DNA of 64,000 bases from Shinella sp. SUS2 (GCF_001262505.1 NZ_KQ410731.1:62001-126000), one strand, 5' to 3'; shown: positions 51,582-60,561, counted from the stretch's first letter. Notes: generated from the letters alone by a model not told the origin. Made by a program: numbers and translations.

Positions 51582-52340
51582 ATGGGAATTCTGACTGGAG
51601 AAGAGGGCGACCCCGTCGCCCTGGAGAATAGTATTGCCCGCGGCCCGGTCATCCTGGTCTGCGAGCATGCTTCCCGCCTGCTTCCGAAGGCGCTCGGCAC
51701 GCTCGGCCTGCCCGAGGAGGCGCTTGAAAGCCATATCGCCTGGGATCCCGGTGCGCTTGCCGTGTCGCGCCTCATTGCCGAACGTCTCGATGCGGCCCTG
51801 GTTTTCCAGCGGTTCTCCCGCCTCGTCTACGATTGCAACCGCCCGCCGGAATCGCCGGCCGCCATGCCCGAAAAGAGCGAGGTTTTCGCGGTTCCCGGCA
51901 ATGCCGGCCTCGATCAGGCGGCGCGCGATGCCCGAACGCAAGCGCTCTACCTGCCATTCCGGGAAAAGCTCGCCGGTCTGGTGAAGAGCCGGATCGGGGA
52001 GGGCAGGGCGCCCGTCATCGTGACCATGCACAGTTTCACGCCGGTCTATTTCGGCAAGCCGCGCGCGGTCGAGATCGGCATCCTGCACGACGCCGACACG
52101 CGCCTTGCCGACGCCATGCTGGCAGCCGGCGCTGGCGGCCCCTACGACATCCGCCGCAACGAGCCCTATGGGCCGGAAGATGGCGTGACGCATACGCTCA
52201 AGGAGCACGGCCTTTCCAACGGCCTTGCCAACGTGATGATCGAGGTCCGCAACGACCTCATAAAAGACGAAGCCGGCCAACGGGTCGTGGCCGACTATCT
52301 GGCGGGACTGCTCGAAAAGAGCCTTCCCGCGATCCAATAA
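51582..52340 (+). CDS. N-formylglutamate amidohydrolase family protein
   Basis: The 252-residue protein has the family pattern: VILVCEHASRLLPKALGTLG, DPGALAVSRLIAERLDA, LVYDCNRPPE, VIVTMHSFTPVYFGKPRAVE and the C-terminal VMIEVRNDLI. True members hydrolyse N-formyl-L-glutamate; others hydrolyse different N-acyl or gamma-glutamyl bonds. Because it heads an operon with a glutamine-synthetase-like ligase and two dehydrogenases, it may release glutamate from a gamma-glutamyl compound. No histidine pathway genes are nearby. It follows the RpiR-controlled promoter. Confidence 0.83.
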   Translation: MGILTGEEGDPVALENSIARGPVILVCEHASRLLPKALGTLGLPEEALESHIAWDPGALAVSRLIAERLDAALVFQRFSRLVYDCNRPPESPAAMPEKSEVFAVPGNAGLDQAARDARTQALYLPFREKLAGLVKSRIGEGRAPVIVTMHSFTPVYFGKPRAVEIGILHDADTRLADAMLAAGAGGPYDIRRNEPYGPEDGVTHTLKEHGLSNGLANVMIEVRNDLIKDEAGQRVVADYLAGLLEKSLPAIQ

Positions 52341-52402
52341 AAAGACCCGGGGAACGACATCCGTGGAGACGGAGAAGAACACGAACAGGAGAGGCCAAGC
52401 GG

Positions 52403-52480
52403 ATGCTTGTGTTGCTACAAAAGGGGTATGGCCCGGTTGAGAAAACCGCCGCCGTCGGCGGAGGCAGGGGCCATGCCTGA
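52403..52480 (+). CDS. Possible 25-residue leader peptide overlapping the TRAP small subunit start
   Basis: ATG 52403 opens a frame of 25 codons with AGGAG 11 bases upstream, ending at TGA 52478-52480 inside the next gene, whose ATG is at 52473. The encoded MLVLLQKGYGPVEK... has no recognised domain. The overlap would couple translation of the two. It may be only chance; no other support. Confidence 0.25.
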   Translation: MLVLLQKGYGPVEKTAAVGGGRGHA

Positions 52481-52982
52481 TTTCATCAAGCGCTATGTTC
52501 GCTTCGTCGACACGTTCAACCGGCGTGTCGGCCTTTTTGCGATGTATCTGATTTTCGCGATGTTCGCGATCCTGTTGTATTCCTCTGTCTCGAAGGCATT
52601 CCACCTGCCGGCGAGCTGGACGCTGGAATCGGCGCAATTCACCATGGCCGCCTACTATATGCTCGGTGGCGCCTTCGCCATGCAGACCGGCGACCATGTG
52701 CGCATGGACCTTTTCTACAGCAATTGGTCCGTCCGCAAACGTGCGGTCTTCGATACGGTCACGGCGGTCGCCCTGATCATCTTCCTCGGCTTCATGCTCT
52801 ACGGTGGCATCACCAGCACGACCTATGCCATCCAGTTCAAGGAAAAGAGTTTTTCGGCCTGGGCACCCTATATGGCGCCGATCAAGATCATCATGACCTT
52901 CGGCATCGTGATGATGCTCGCACAGGCCAGCTCTTCGCTCTTCAAGGATATCGCTGAATTGCGGGGAAGGCCGATCGCATGA
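52473..52982 (+). CDS. TRAP transporter small permease (DctQ type)
   Basis: The 169-residue protein has four predicted membrane spans (about 20-40, 60-78, 95-115, 135-155), with the DctQ-type segments TLESAQFTMAAYYMLGGAFA and GDHVRMDLFY. It forms the small membrane subunit of a TRAP importer driven by the sodium or proton gradient. GGAGG lies eight bases before ATG 52473; in-frame ATGs upstream give non-family leaders. It overlaps the large subunit as ATGA. Confidence 0.85.
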   Translation: MPDFIKRYVRFVDTFNRRVGLFAMYLIFAMFAILLYSSVSKAFHLPASWTLESAQFTMAAYYMLGGAFAMQTGDHVRMDLFYSNWSVRKRAVFDTVTAVALIIFLGFMLYGGITSTTYAIQFKEKSFSAWAPYMAPIKIIMTFGIVMMLAQASSSLFKDIAELRGRPIA

Positions 52983-54301
52983 GCTATGAATTCATCGCAA
53001 TCACGATGTTCGCCGGCATGATGGTGCTGCTGCTCACCGGGCAGCGGGTCTTCGCCGTCATCGGCTTCGTCGGCGTCGTCGCAGCCTTCCTGCTGTGGGG
53101 CACGGGCGGCTCGGAAATGGGCTTCGCCTCGGCCATGAAGCTCGTCAAATGGTATCCGATGCTGACGGTGCCGATGTTCGTCTTCATGGGCTACATGCTC
53201 TCGGAATCGGGTATCGCCGAGGACCTCTACAAGGCGTTCCACGTCTGGATGGGATCGATCAACGGCGGCCTGGCGCTCGGTACGATCGGCCTCATGGTCA
53301 TCATCTCCGCCATGAACGGCCTTTCGGTCGCCGGCATGGCGATCGGCGCCACGATCGCGCTGCCGGAGCTGCTGCGTCGCGGCTACGACAAGGTGATGAC
53401 GACGGGTGTGGTGCAGGGCGGCTCGACGCTCGGCATCCTGATCCCGCCGAGCATCGTGCTCGTGCTTTACGGCATGATCGCCCGCGTTCCGGTCGGTCAG
53501 CTCTGGCTCGCCGGCGTGTTGCCGGGTCTCCTGATGGCGTTGCTGATGGCGATCTACGTCTATGTGCGATGCCGCATCAACCCGTCGCTCGGCCCGGCCT
53601 TGCCGGCGGAAGAGCGCGACGTGCCGATGGCCGAGAAACTGAAGCTCCTGACCGCGGGCATCCTGCCGCTCGGCATCTTCACGCTGATGATGTGGCTGTT
53701 CCTGAGCGGCATCGCCAGCCTCGTGGAAGCCTCGGCGGTCGGCGCGATCTCCTCGGCGCTCGTTGCCTGGCAGCGCGGCCGCCTCAGCGTCAAGTTGTGG
53801 AACGACGTTCTGCAGAAGACGCTCGGCATCACCTGCATGTTCATGTGGATCCTTATCGCCTCGCTCTGCTTCGGCGCCGTTTTCGACGGTCTCGGCGCGG
53901 TCAAGTCGATCGAGCGCTTCTTCCTGGGTGACCTCGGCCTCGAGCCCTGGCAGGTGCTGGTGCTGATGCAGCTTTCCTTCCTCGTCATGGGCATGTTCCT
54001 CGACGACACGGCGATGCTTGTCATCGTGGCGCCGCTCTACATCCCGCTGGTGCAGAAGCTCGGCTTCGACCTCGTCTGGTACGGCGTGCTCTACACGATC
54101 ACCTGCCAGATCGCCTACATCACCCCGCCCTTCGGCTACAACCTGTTCATGATGCGCGCCATGGCGCCGCCCGGCATCGGCATGACCGACATCTACAAGT
54201 CGATCTGGCCCTTCGTCGGCATCATGATCGCGAGCCTGATCATCATCGGCTGCTTCCCGGAAATCGCGACGTGGCTGCCGAACAACTACTACGCCAAGTG
54301 A
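52979..54301 (+). CDS. TRAP transporter large permease (DctM type)
   Basis: The 440-residue protein has about 12 hydrophobic segments and the DctM segments TTGVVQGGSTLGILIPPSIV, GMFLDDTAMLVIVAPLYIP and TCQIAYITPPFGYNLF. It is the main transmembrane subunit of the importer. It overlaps the small-subunit stop. A stable hairpin (54309-54329) follows it at once, which may set the ratio of this subunit to the binding protein. Confidence 0.92.
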   Translation: MSYEFIAITMFAGMMVLLLTGQRVFAVIGFVGVVAAFLLWGTGGSEMGFASAMKLVKWYPMLTVPMFVFMGYMLSESGIAEDLYKAFHVWMGSINGGLALGTIGLMVIISAMNGLSVAGMAIGATIALPELLRRGYDKVMTTGVVQGGSTLGILIPPSIVLVLYGMIARVPVGQLWLAGVLPGLLMALLMAIYVYVRCRINPSLGPALPAEERDVPMAEKLKLLTAGILPLGIFTLMMWLFLSGIASLVEASAVGAISSALVAWQRGRLSVKLWNDVLQKTLGITCMFMWILIASLCFGAVFDGLGAVKSIERFFLGDLGLEPWQVLVLMQLSFLVMGMFLDDTAMLVIVAPLYIPLVQKLGFDLVWYGVLYTITCQIAYITPPFGYNLFMMRAMAPPGIGMTDIYKSIWPFVGIMIASLIIIGCFPEIATWLPNNYYAK

Positions 54302-54308
54302 GGACTTT

Positions 54309-54329
54309 GCCGGCGGCAAGGCCGCCGGC
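54309..54329 (+). promoter_or_regulatory. Intra-operon hairpin after the TRAP large permease
   Basis: Nine-base arms GCCGGCGGC and GCCGCCGGC with a three-base loop, no T run. It lies eight bases after the permease stop and 101 bases before the binding-protein ATG. It may stabilise or process the transcript so that the binding protein is made in excess. The rest of 54302-54430 is featureless. Confidence 0.6.
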
Positions 54330-54430
54330 ACCAACGCGCAATGAGGCCGATAGAAGAAAAGACGATTGATCGTCCGGGATGAACGGCCGTTCCCGGCAAA
54401 AGCGAGACGTTTAACCAGAGGGATAGAGAT

Positions 54431-55486
54431 ATGACCAACAGACGGCAATTTCTGACACGGGCTGGGGCAGTCACGATCGGTGCGGCCGGCGCAGCGACGC
54501 TTTCGGCACCCGCCATCGTGCGGGCGCAGACCGCCATCAAGTGGCGCTTCCAGACCTATGCCGGCGCCGCGCTCGGCGAGCACGTCACCAAGCCGATCAT
54601 CGACGCCATCAACGCCACCGCCAAGGGTGAGCTGGAGATCGAGCTTTACTTCGCCGACCAGATCGTGCCGACGGGCGAACTGTTCCGCGCGCTCCAGGCC
54701 GGCACGATCGACGCCGTGCATTCGGACGACGATTCCATGGCGTCCCCGGCTGATGTCGCCACCTTCGGCGGCTATTTCCCGCTTGCCACCAAGCAGATCC
54801 TCGACGTGCCCGTGCTCTTCAAGCAGTACGGCCTCGCCGACATCTGGCGCTCGTCCTACGAGAAGGTTGGCGGCGTCGTCTGGCTCTCCTCCTCAGGGCA
54901 GGATCCGTGCCACTTCAACACCAAGAAGGCGATCAACACGCTGGCCGACCTTCAGGGCCTGCGCCTCTACACCTTCCCGACGGCCGGTCGTTTCCTCAGC
55001 CAGTTCGGCGTCGTGCCGGTGACGATTCCCTACGAAGACGCGCAGGTCGCCGTGCAGACCGGTGAGCTCGACGGCATGGCCTGGTCGGGTATCACCGAGG
55101 ACTACACGGTCGGCTGGGCCGACGTGACGGATCACTTCCTGACCAACAACATCTCCGGTGCCTGGATCGGCTCGTTCTTCGTCAACGAGAAGAAGTGGGC
55201 GGAACTGCCCGATCACCTGAAAAAGCTGGTCATGACGGCGATCGAGGCCGGCAACAACTACCGCGACCAGTGGTACTGGGGCGGCGAGGCGAAGCTGCGC
55301 GCCGAGGGCACGAAGCTCAAGCTCACCAGCATTCCCACGGCCGAATGGAAGGCCGTGGAAGATGCGGCAAAGGTGTTCTGGAAGGAGATCGCCGGCCAGA
55401 GCGAAACGGCTGCCAAGGTCGTCAAGATCTTCGAGGACTACAACGCCGTCATCAACAAGGCCGGACCGCCCTACGTCAACGGCTGA
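54431..55486 (+). CDS. TRAP transporter solute-binding protein (DctP type, Tat exported)
   Basis: The 351-residue protein has a twin-arginine leader (MTNRRQFLTRAGAVTIGAAG, cleavage near VRAQ at about 33) and a DctP/TeaA-like mature part (LYFADQIVPTGELFRALQAG, then GLRLYTFPTAGRFLSQFGVV). The Arg expected to clamp the ligand carboxylate in the TRAP family is probably R in GLRLYT. This suggests a carboxylate-bearing ligand. It is followed by a strong hairpin. The substrate should be the starting compound of the enzymes downstream. Confidence 0.9.
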   Translation: MTNRRQFLTRAGAVTIGAAGAATLSAPAIVRAQTAIKWRFQTYAGAALGEHVTKPIIDAINATAKGELEIELYFADQIVPTGELFRALQAGTIDAVHSDDDSMASPADVATFGGYFPLATKQILDVPVLFKQYGLADIWRSSYEKVGGVVWLSSSGQDPCHFNTKKAINTLADLQGLRLYTFPTAGRFLSQFGVVPVTIPYEDAQVAVQTGELDGMAWSGITEDYTVGWADVTDHFLTNNISGAWIGSFFVNEKKWAELPDHLKKLVMTAIEAGNNYRDQWYWGGEAKLRAEGTKLKLTSIPTAEWKAVEDAAKVFWKEIAGQSETAAKVVKIFEDYNAVINKAGPPYVNG

Positions 55487-55500
55487 TTGACCAAACCCTT

Positions 55501-55527
55501 CGGACCGGGCCCGCAAGGCCCGGTCCG
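55501..55527 (+). promoter_or_regulatory. Intra-operon hairpin after the TRAP binding-protein gene
   Basis: Eleven-base perfect arms CGGACCGGGCC and GGCCCGGTCCG with a five-base loop, no T run. It lies 15 bases after the stop and 33 bases before the ligase ATG. Like the hairpin at 54309, it may protect the binding-protein message or reduce read-through. Confidence 0.6.
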
Positions 55528-55559
55528 GCACGACGCCCCAACCCGCAGGACCACCCCCG

Positions 55560-56930
55560 ATGACCATGACCTATAGTTTTGATGACCTGAAGAAGGATGT
55601 GGCCGAGGGCCGCATCGATACCGTTCTGGCGTGTCTCGTCGACATGCAGGGGCGCCTGATGGGCAAACGTTTCCACGCACAGTTTTTCGTCGATGGCGCC
55701 TATGAGGAGACGCATAGCTGCAACTACCTGCTGGCGACCGACATGGAAATGGAGACCGTGCCCGGTTACCGCTCGACGAGCTGGGCCGCCGGCTACGGCG
55801 ACTACACGATGAAGCCGGACCTTGCGACGCTGCGCAAATTGCCCTGGCTGGAAGGTACGGCGCTGGTTCTCTGCGACGTGCTGGACCACCACACCCATGC
55901 CGAGGTTCCGCATTCGCCGCGCGCCGTCCTGAAAAAGCAGGTCAAGCGGCTCGAGGCGCTGGGGTTGAAGCCCTTCATGGCGAGCGAGCTTGAATTCTAC
56001 CTGTTCGACCAGACCTTCGACGATGCGCGCGAAAGCGGCTACCGCGACCTGCGCACGGCCTCCGGCTACAACGAGGATTACCACATCTTCCAGACCACCA
56101 AGGAAGAGGACGTCATGCGGGCGCTGCGCAACGGCCTGCAGGGCGCCGGCATTCCGGTGGAAAATTCCAAGGGCGAGGCTTCGCCCGGCCAGGAGGAGAT
56201 CAATGTCCGATACGCCGAAGCCGTGACCATGGCCGACCGGCATTCGATCATCAAGAACGCCACCAAGGAAATCGCCTGGCAGCGCGGCAAGGCCGTCACG
56301 TTCCTCGCCAAGTGGAACTACAACATGGCCGGCTCTTCCTCGCATATCCACCAGTCGCTGTGGAGCCTTGACGGCAAGGAACCGAGGTTCTTCGACAGGG
56401 ACGGCAAATACGGCATGTCGGAGATGATGCGCATGTATGTGGCGGGTCTGCTCGCCCATGCCAGCGAGATCACCTATTTCCTCGCGCCCTACATCAATTC
56501 CTACAAGCGCTTCGTTGCCGGCACCTTCGCACCGACCAAGGCGATCTGGAGCAAGGACAACCGCACGGCCGGCTACCGCCTGTGCGGCGAGGGCACCAAG
56601 GGCATCCGCATCGAGTGCCGCGTCGGTGGTTCCGATCTCAATCCCTATCTCGCCATGGCGGCGCTGCTCGCCGCCGGCATTGCCGGCATCGAGCAGAAGC
56701 TGGAACTGGAAGCGCCCTTCGAAGGCGACGCCTATGGTGGCAAGGACATCCGTGAGATCCCGAAGACGCTGCGCGGGGCGACCGCCGTACTGAAGGACTC
56801 CGACATGCTGCGCGAGGCCTTCGGCGACGATGTCGTTGATCACTATGTCCGTGCGGCCGAATGGGAGCAGGAAGAATACGACCGTCGCATCACCGACTGG
56901 GAGGTGGCGCGCGGCTTCGAGAGAGCGTAA
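55560..56930 (+). CDS. Glutamine synthetase-like gamma-glutamyl amide ligase (PuuA/GlnT type)
   Basis: The 456-residue protein has a GS-type fold with metal and ATP residues in MASELEFYLF, the segment NSKGEASPGQEEINVRY, MAGSSSHIHQSL, the Arg segment NSYKRFVAGTFAPTKAIW and IECRVGGSDLNPY. It lacks an adenylylation Tyr context typical of GlnA. Such homologues join glutamate to amines (putrescine in PuuA, ethanolamine, isopropylamine). In this operon it probably glutamylates an amine or amino alcohol as the first step. Start is ATG 55560; a second ATG six bases on is possible. Confidence 0.83.
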   Translation: MTMTYSFDDLKKDVAEGRIDTVLACLVDMQGRLMGKRFHAQFFVDGAYEETHSCNYLLATDMEMETVPGYRSTSWAAGYGDYTMKPDLATLRKLPWLEGTALVLCDVLDHHTHAEVPHSPRAVLKKQVKRLEALGLKPFMASELEFYLFDQTFDDARESGYRDLRTASGYNEDYHIFQTTKEEDVMRALRNGLQGAGIPVENSKGEASPGQEEINVRYAEAVTMADRHSIIKNATKEIAWQRGKAVTFLAKWNYNMAGSSSHIHQSLWSLDGKEPRFFDRDGKYGMSEMMRMYVAGLLAHASEITYFLAPYINSYKRFVAGTFAPTKAIWSKDNRTAGYRLCGEGTKGIRIECRVGGSDLNPYLAMAALLAAGIAGIEQKLELEAPFEGDAYGGKDIREIPKTLRGATAVLKDSDMLREAFGDDVVDHYVRAAEWEQEEYDRRITDWEVARGFERA

Positions 56931-57045
56931 GGCTCAGCACACCGGCGGCGGCTGCGGCGGAAAGTAGCCCTTCGGGGATATTTTCCGGCCGGCAGGATCG
57001 GATATTGTCCCACGCCAGAGTTTAAACTGAAACAGGAAGTCGATC

Positions 57046-58425
57046 ATGACTGTGATCAAATGCATATCCCCCGTGGACGGCTCGGTCTATGCCGAGCGCG
57101 AGGCGATGCCGCTGGCCGCCGCGCAGGAGGCCGTCGCCCGTGCGAAGAAGGCCCAGAAGGCCTGGGCGAAGCGCCCGCTGGAAGAGCGTATCCAGCTCGT
57201 CCTGAAGGGCGTCGCGCGCGTCAACGAGATGGCCGACGAGATCGTGCCGGAAATCGCCTGGCAGATGGGCCGCCCGGTCCGTTACGGCGGCGAGTTCAAG
57301 GGCTTCAACGAGCGCTCCAACTATGTTGCCGAGATCGCCGGTTCGTCGCTGGCGCCGATCGTCATCGAGAACAGCGAGCGTTTCGAGCGCCGCATCGAAC
57401 GCGAGCCGCATGGCGTCGTCTTCGTCATCGCGCCGTGGAACTACCCCTACATGACCGCGATCAACACGATCGCCCCGGCGCTGATGGCCGGCAACGTCGT
57501 CATCATCAAGCATGCCGCGCAGACGCTGCTCGTCGGCGAACGGCTGGTGCGCGCCTTCAACGAGGCGGGCGTGCCGGAGGATGTCTTCCAGAACGTCTTC
57601 CTCGACCATGACACGACCTCGGCGCTCATCGCCGGCAACAGTTTTGATTTCGTCAACTTCACCGGTTCGGTCGAAGGCGGCCGCTCCATCGAGCGCGCGG
57701 CAGCCGGCACCTTCACGCCGGTCGGCCTCGAACTCGGCGGCAAGGACCCTGGTTACGTCATGGAAGACGCCGACCTTGATGCCGCCGTCGATACGCTGAT
57801 GGACGGCGCGACCTACAATTCCGGCCAGTGCTGCTGCGGCATCGAGCGCGTCTATGTCAACGAGAAGCTCTACGACGCCTTCGTCGAAAAGTCGGTTGCC
57901 TGGGTCTCCAACTACAAGCTCGGCAATCCGCTCGATCCCGAAACGACGCTCGGCCCGATGGCGCACAAGCGTTTTGCCGCAACGGTGCGTTCACAGATCG
58001 CCGACGCCGTCTCGAAGGGCGCCAGGGCGCTGGTCGATCCCAAACTTTTCCCGGCGGATGACGGCGGTGCCTATGTCGCCCCGCAGGTCCTCGTCGATGT
58101 CGACCACTCGATGGAGTTCATGACGGAAGAGACTTTTGGGCCGGCCGTCGGCATCATGAAGGTGAAGAGCGACGCGGAAGCGCTCGCGCTGATGAACGAC
58201 TGCAAATACGGTCTCACCGTCTCGCTCTGGACGAAGGATTCCGACCGCGCTGCCAAGATCGCCCGCGACCTTGAGACCGGCACCGTGTTCCAGAACCGCG
58301 CCGACTACCTCGATCCGGCCTTGTGCTGGACGGGCGTCAAGGAAACCGGCCGCGGCGGTTCGCTCTCCGTCATCGGCTTCCATAATCTCACCCGCCCGAA
58401 ATCCTACCATTTCAGGAAAGTATAA
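57046..58425 (+). CDS. Aldehyde dehydrogenase
   Basis: The 459-residue NAD(P)-dependent enzyme has APWNYPYMTAINTIAP (nucleotide/active-site entry), Glu in LELGGKDP and the catalytic Cys in NSGQCCCGIERV, with three Cys in a row. It oxidises an aldehyde to an acid. It lies 115 bases after the ligase gene (no clear signals in the gap) and its TAA shares a base with the next ATG (TAATG). In the proposed pathway it acts on the gamma-glutamyl aldehyde made by the alcohol dehydrogenase. Confidence 0.9.
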   Translation: MTVIKCISPVDGSVYAEREAMPLAAAQEAVARAKKAQKAWAKRPLEERIQLVLKGVARVNEMADEIVPEIAWQMGRPVRYGGEFKGFNERSNYVAEIAGSSLAPIVIENSERFERRIEREPHGVVFVIAPWNYPYMTAINTIAPALMAGNVVIIKHAAQTLLVGERLVRAFNEAGVPEDVFQNVFLDHDTTSALIAGNSFDFVNFTGSVEGGRSIERAAAGTFTPVGLELGGKDPGYVMEDADLDAAVDTLMDGATYNSGQCCCGIERVYVNEKLYDAFVEKSVAWVSNYKLGNPLDPETTLGPMAHKRFAATVRSQIADAVSKGARALVDPKLFPADDGGAYVAPQVLVDVDHSMEFMTEETFGPAVGIMKVKSDAEALALMNDCKYGLTVSLWTKDSDRAAKIARDLETGTVFQNRADYLDPALCWTGVKETGRGGSLSVIGFHNLTRPKSYHFRKV

Positions 58426-59570
58426 TGACCATCACCGCCAACTGGAGCTACCCGACCGCGATCAAGTTCGGGGCCGGCCGCATCAAGGAACTCGCCGACC
58501 ATTGCAAGGCGGTCGGCATGAAGAAGCCGCTGCTCGTCACCGATCGTGGTCTTTCGACCATGGCGATCACGAAAGAGGCCCTCGACATTCTTGAGGCCGC
58601 TGGTCTTGGCCGGGCGATGTTCGCCGAGGTCGATCCGAACCCGACCGACAAGAACCTCGAAGCCGGTGTCAAGGCGTTCCGCGACGGCGGGCATGACGGC
58701 GTCGTCGCCTTTGGCGGTGGCTCCGGCCTCGACCTTGGCAAGGCTGTCGCCTTCATGTCGGGCCAGACGCGCCCGGTCTGGGATTTCGAGGATATCGGCG
58801 ACTGGTGGACCCGCGCCAATTCCGACGGCATCGCGCCCATCGTCGCCGTGCCGACGACGGCCGGCACCGGTTCGGAGGTCGGCCGCGCCTCGGTCATCAC
58901 CAATTCCGAAACGCACACCAAGAAGGTGATCTTCCATCCGAAGTTCCTGCCTTCGGTGACGATCTGCGATCCGGAACTGACGGTCGGCATGCCGAAGGTC
59001 ATCACGTCGGGCACCGGCATGGATGCCTTCGCCCATTGCCTCGAAGCCTATTGCTCGCCGTTCTACCACCCGATGAGCCAGGGCATCGCGCTCGAGGGCA
59101 TGCGCCTCGTCAAGGAATTCCTGCCGCGCGCCTACAAGGACGGCACGGATATCGAGTCGCGCGCCAACATGATGTCGGCCGCCGCCATGGGCGCCGTCGC
59201 CTTCCAGAAGGGGCTCGGCGCGATCCACTCGCTGTCGCATCCGGTCGGCGCCATCTACAACACGCACCACGGCATGACCAATGCCGTCGTGATGCCGCCG
59301 GTGCTGACCTTCAACCGCCCGGCGATCGAGGCGAAGATCGCCAGCGCCGCCGCTTACCTTGGTATTGCTGGTGGTTTCGACGGCTTCTTCGACTACGTGT
59401 TGCGCCTGCGCGAGGAACTCGGCGTGCCGGACAAGCTCTCCGCGCTTGGTGTTGGCACCGACAGGATCGACGAAATGGCCGCCATGGCGATCGTCGATCC
59501 GACGGCTGGCGGCAATCCGGTGGAGCTGACGCTGGACGCGGCCAAGCGCCTCTTCGTCGAGTGCATCTGA
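58425..59570 (+). CDS. Iron-containing (group III) alcohol dehydrogenase
   Basis: The 381-residue enzyme has the group III features: FGGGSGLDLGKAVAF and PTTAGTGSEVGRASV (NAD site) and metal ligands in GTGMDAFAHCLEAYCSPFYH and GAIHSLSHPVGAIYNTHHGM. It oxidises an alcohol to an aldehyde, presumably the hydroxyl end of a gamma-glutamyl amino alcohol. It is coupled to the aldehyde dehydrogenase by TAATG and is the last gene before a strong terminator at 59596. Confidence 0.92.
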   Translation: MTITANWSYPTAIKFGAGRIKELADHCKAVGMKKPLLVTDRGLSTMAITKEALDILEAAGLGRAMFAEVDPNPTDKNLEAGVKAFRDGGHDGVVAFGGGSGLDLGKAVAFMSGQTRPVWDFEDIGDWWTRANSDGIAPIVAVPTTAGTGSEVGRASVITNSETHTKKVIFHPKFLPSVTICDPELTVGMPKVITSGTGMDAFAHCLEAYCSPFYHPMSQGIALEGMRLVKEFLPRAYKDGTDIESRANMMSAAAMGAVAFQKGLGAIHSLSHPVGAIYNTHHGMTNAVVMPPVLTFNRPAIEAKIASAAAYLGIAGGFDGFFDYVLRLREELGVPDKLSALGVGTDRIDEMAAMAIVDPTAGGNPVELTLDAAKRLFVECI

Positions 59571-59595
59571 ATTCTTGCCGTTAACAAATGATAGA

Positions 59596-59628
59596 GGCCC
59601 GGAAAACCAGCGTTTTCCGGGCCTTTTT
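59596..59628 (+). terminator. Rho-independent terminator of the 51582-59570 operon
   Basis: Stem GGCCCGGAAAAC/GTTTTCCGGGCC (59596-59623) followed by five T residues, 25 bases after the alcohol dehydrogenase stop. Confidence 0.85.
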
Positions 59629-59788
59629 CTTGAGGAAACGCAAATTGGTGGCGTTCTCGTTAATCTTCGCCATCCGGTTGTTTCCAATTCGTTAACCATG
59701 TTTTGAAAGGTTTGATTGAGCGGGCGCCATTTTCATCGGGCCGCCTGACGAGAGCGATGCGAAGCTCGCAGCATTCATGAGGAAAGAC

Positions 59789-60505
59789 ATGCCAGTCATC
59801 ACATTTGCCAATGCCAAGGGTGGCGCGGGCAAGACCACAGCGGCCCTGATCCTTGCCACCGAGCTTGCAAGCCGGGGGCACCGCATCACCATCCTCGATG
59901 CCGACCCGCAGCGCTGGATCAGCCACTGGCACGAGGTTTCCGGCCGCCAGCGCAACATCGCCGTCATCTCGGAGGTTTCGATGGGCTCCCTCCAGGGCCA
60001 TATCCGCGAGAACCGGGATACGACCGACTATTTCATCATCGACCTTGCCGGTGCACGGGATGCGCTGGTCGCCACCGCCATCGGTCTCTCCGACCATGTG
60101 ATGATCCCCGTGCAGGGCTGTGCGATGGATGCGCGCGGCGCGGCGCATATCCTCGAGCTCCTGAAACAGCTCGACGAGAAGGCGGGCATCCGCATCAACC
60201 ACTCCGTCGTGCTCACCCGCATGAATGCGCTGGTGACGACGCGGGCGATGACCACCATCAAGGCGCTGCTCGCCGCTCGCGGCGTTGCCGTGCTCGATAC
60301 GCCGATCGGTGAACGTACCGCCTTCCGCGACATCTTCGACTGTGGTGGCACGCTCTATACGATGGATGCGGCCAAGGTGAGCAACCTCGACAAGGCCTGC
60401 GAGAATGCGCGCCTCTTTGCCGACGAGGTTCTTCGGCTCCTGCCGGTGCGCAAGCGTGTCGCCACCGAACGCGGCTTCTTCCGCACCCTTCAGCGGGCGG
60501 CCTGA
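59789..60505 (+). CDS. Orphan ParA/MinD-family ATPase
   Basis: The 238-residue protein has the deviant Walker A KGGAGKTTAAL (residues 11-21) and Walker B-type ITILDADPQRW (residues 33-43). The segment YFIIDLAGARDALVATAIGL is the switch II region. There is no N-terminal HTH and no parB or parS nearby, so it is a stand-alone small ParA, as in VirC1/PpfA-like positioning proteins. GAGGA lies six bases before ATG 59789; an ATG four codons earlier has no ribosome site. It is flanked by terminators, hence monocistronic. Confidence 0.85.
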   Translation: MPVITFANAKGGAGKTTAALILATELASRGHRITILDADPQRWISHWHEVSGRQRNIAVISEVSMGSLQGHIRENRDTTDYFIIDLAGARDALVATAIGLSDHVMIPVQGCAMDARGAAHILELLKQLDEKAGIRINHSVVLTRMNALVTTRAMTTIKALLAARGVAVLDTPIGERTAFRDIFDCGGTLYTMDAAKVSNLDKACENARLFADEVLRLLPVRKRVATERGFFRTLQRAA

Positions 60506-60531
60506 CCGCTTCAAATTGACGAATGCCAAGA

Positions 60532-60561
60532 ACGGCTGCGACGAACGGCGCAGCCGTTTTT
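60532..60561 (+). terminator. Rho-independent terminator of the ParA-like gene
   Basis: Arms ACGGCTGCG and CGCAGCCGT (60532-60557) with an eight-base loop, then TTTT. It is 27 bases after the stop codon. The rest of the gap to 60761 holds only AT-rich leader sequence of the chemoreceptor gene. Confidence 0.75.

Noticed and set aside
51582-52340. N-formylglutamate amidohydrolase as part of histidine degradation (hutG)
   Set aside because: No hut genes accompany it. It heads an operon with a GS-like ligase and dehydrogenases, so another N-glutamyl substrate is more likely.
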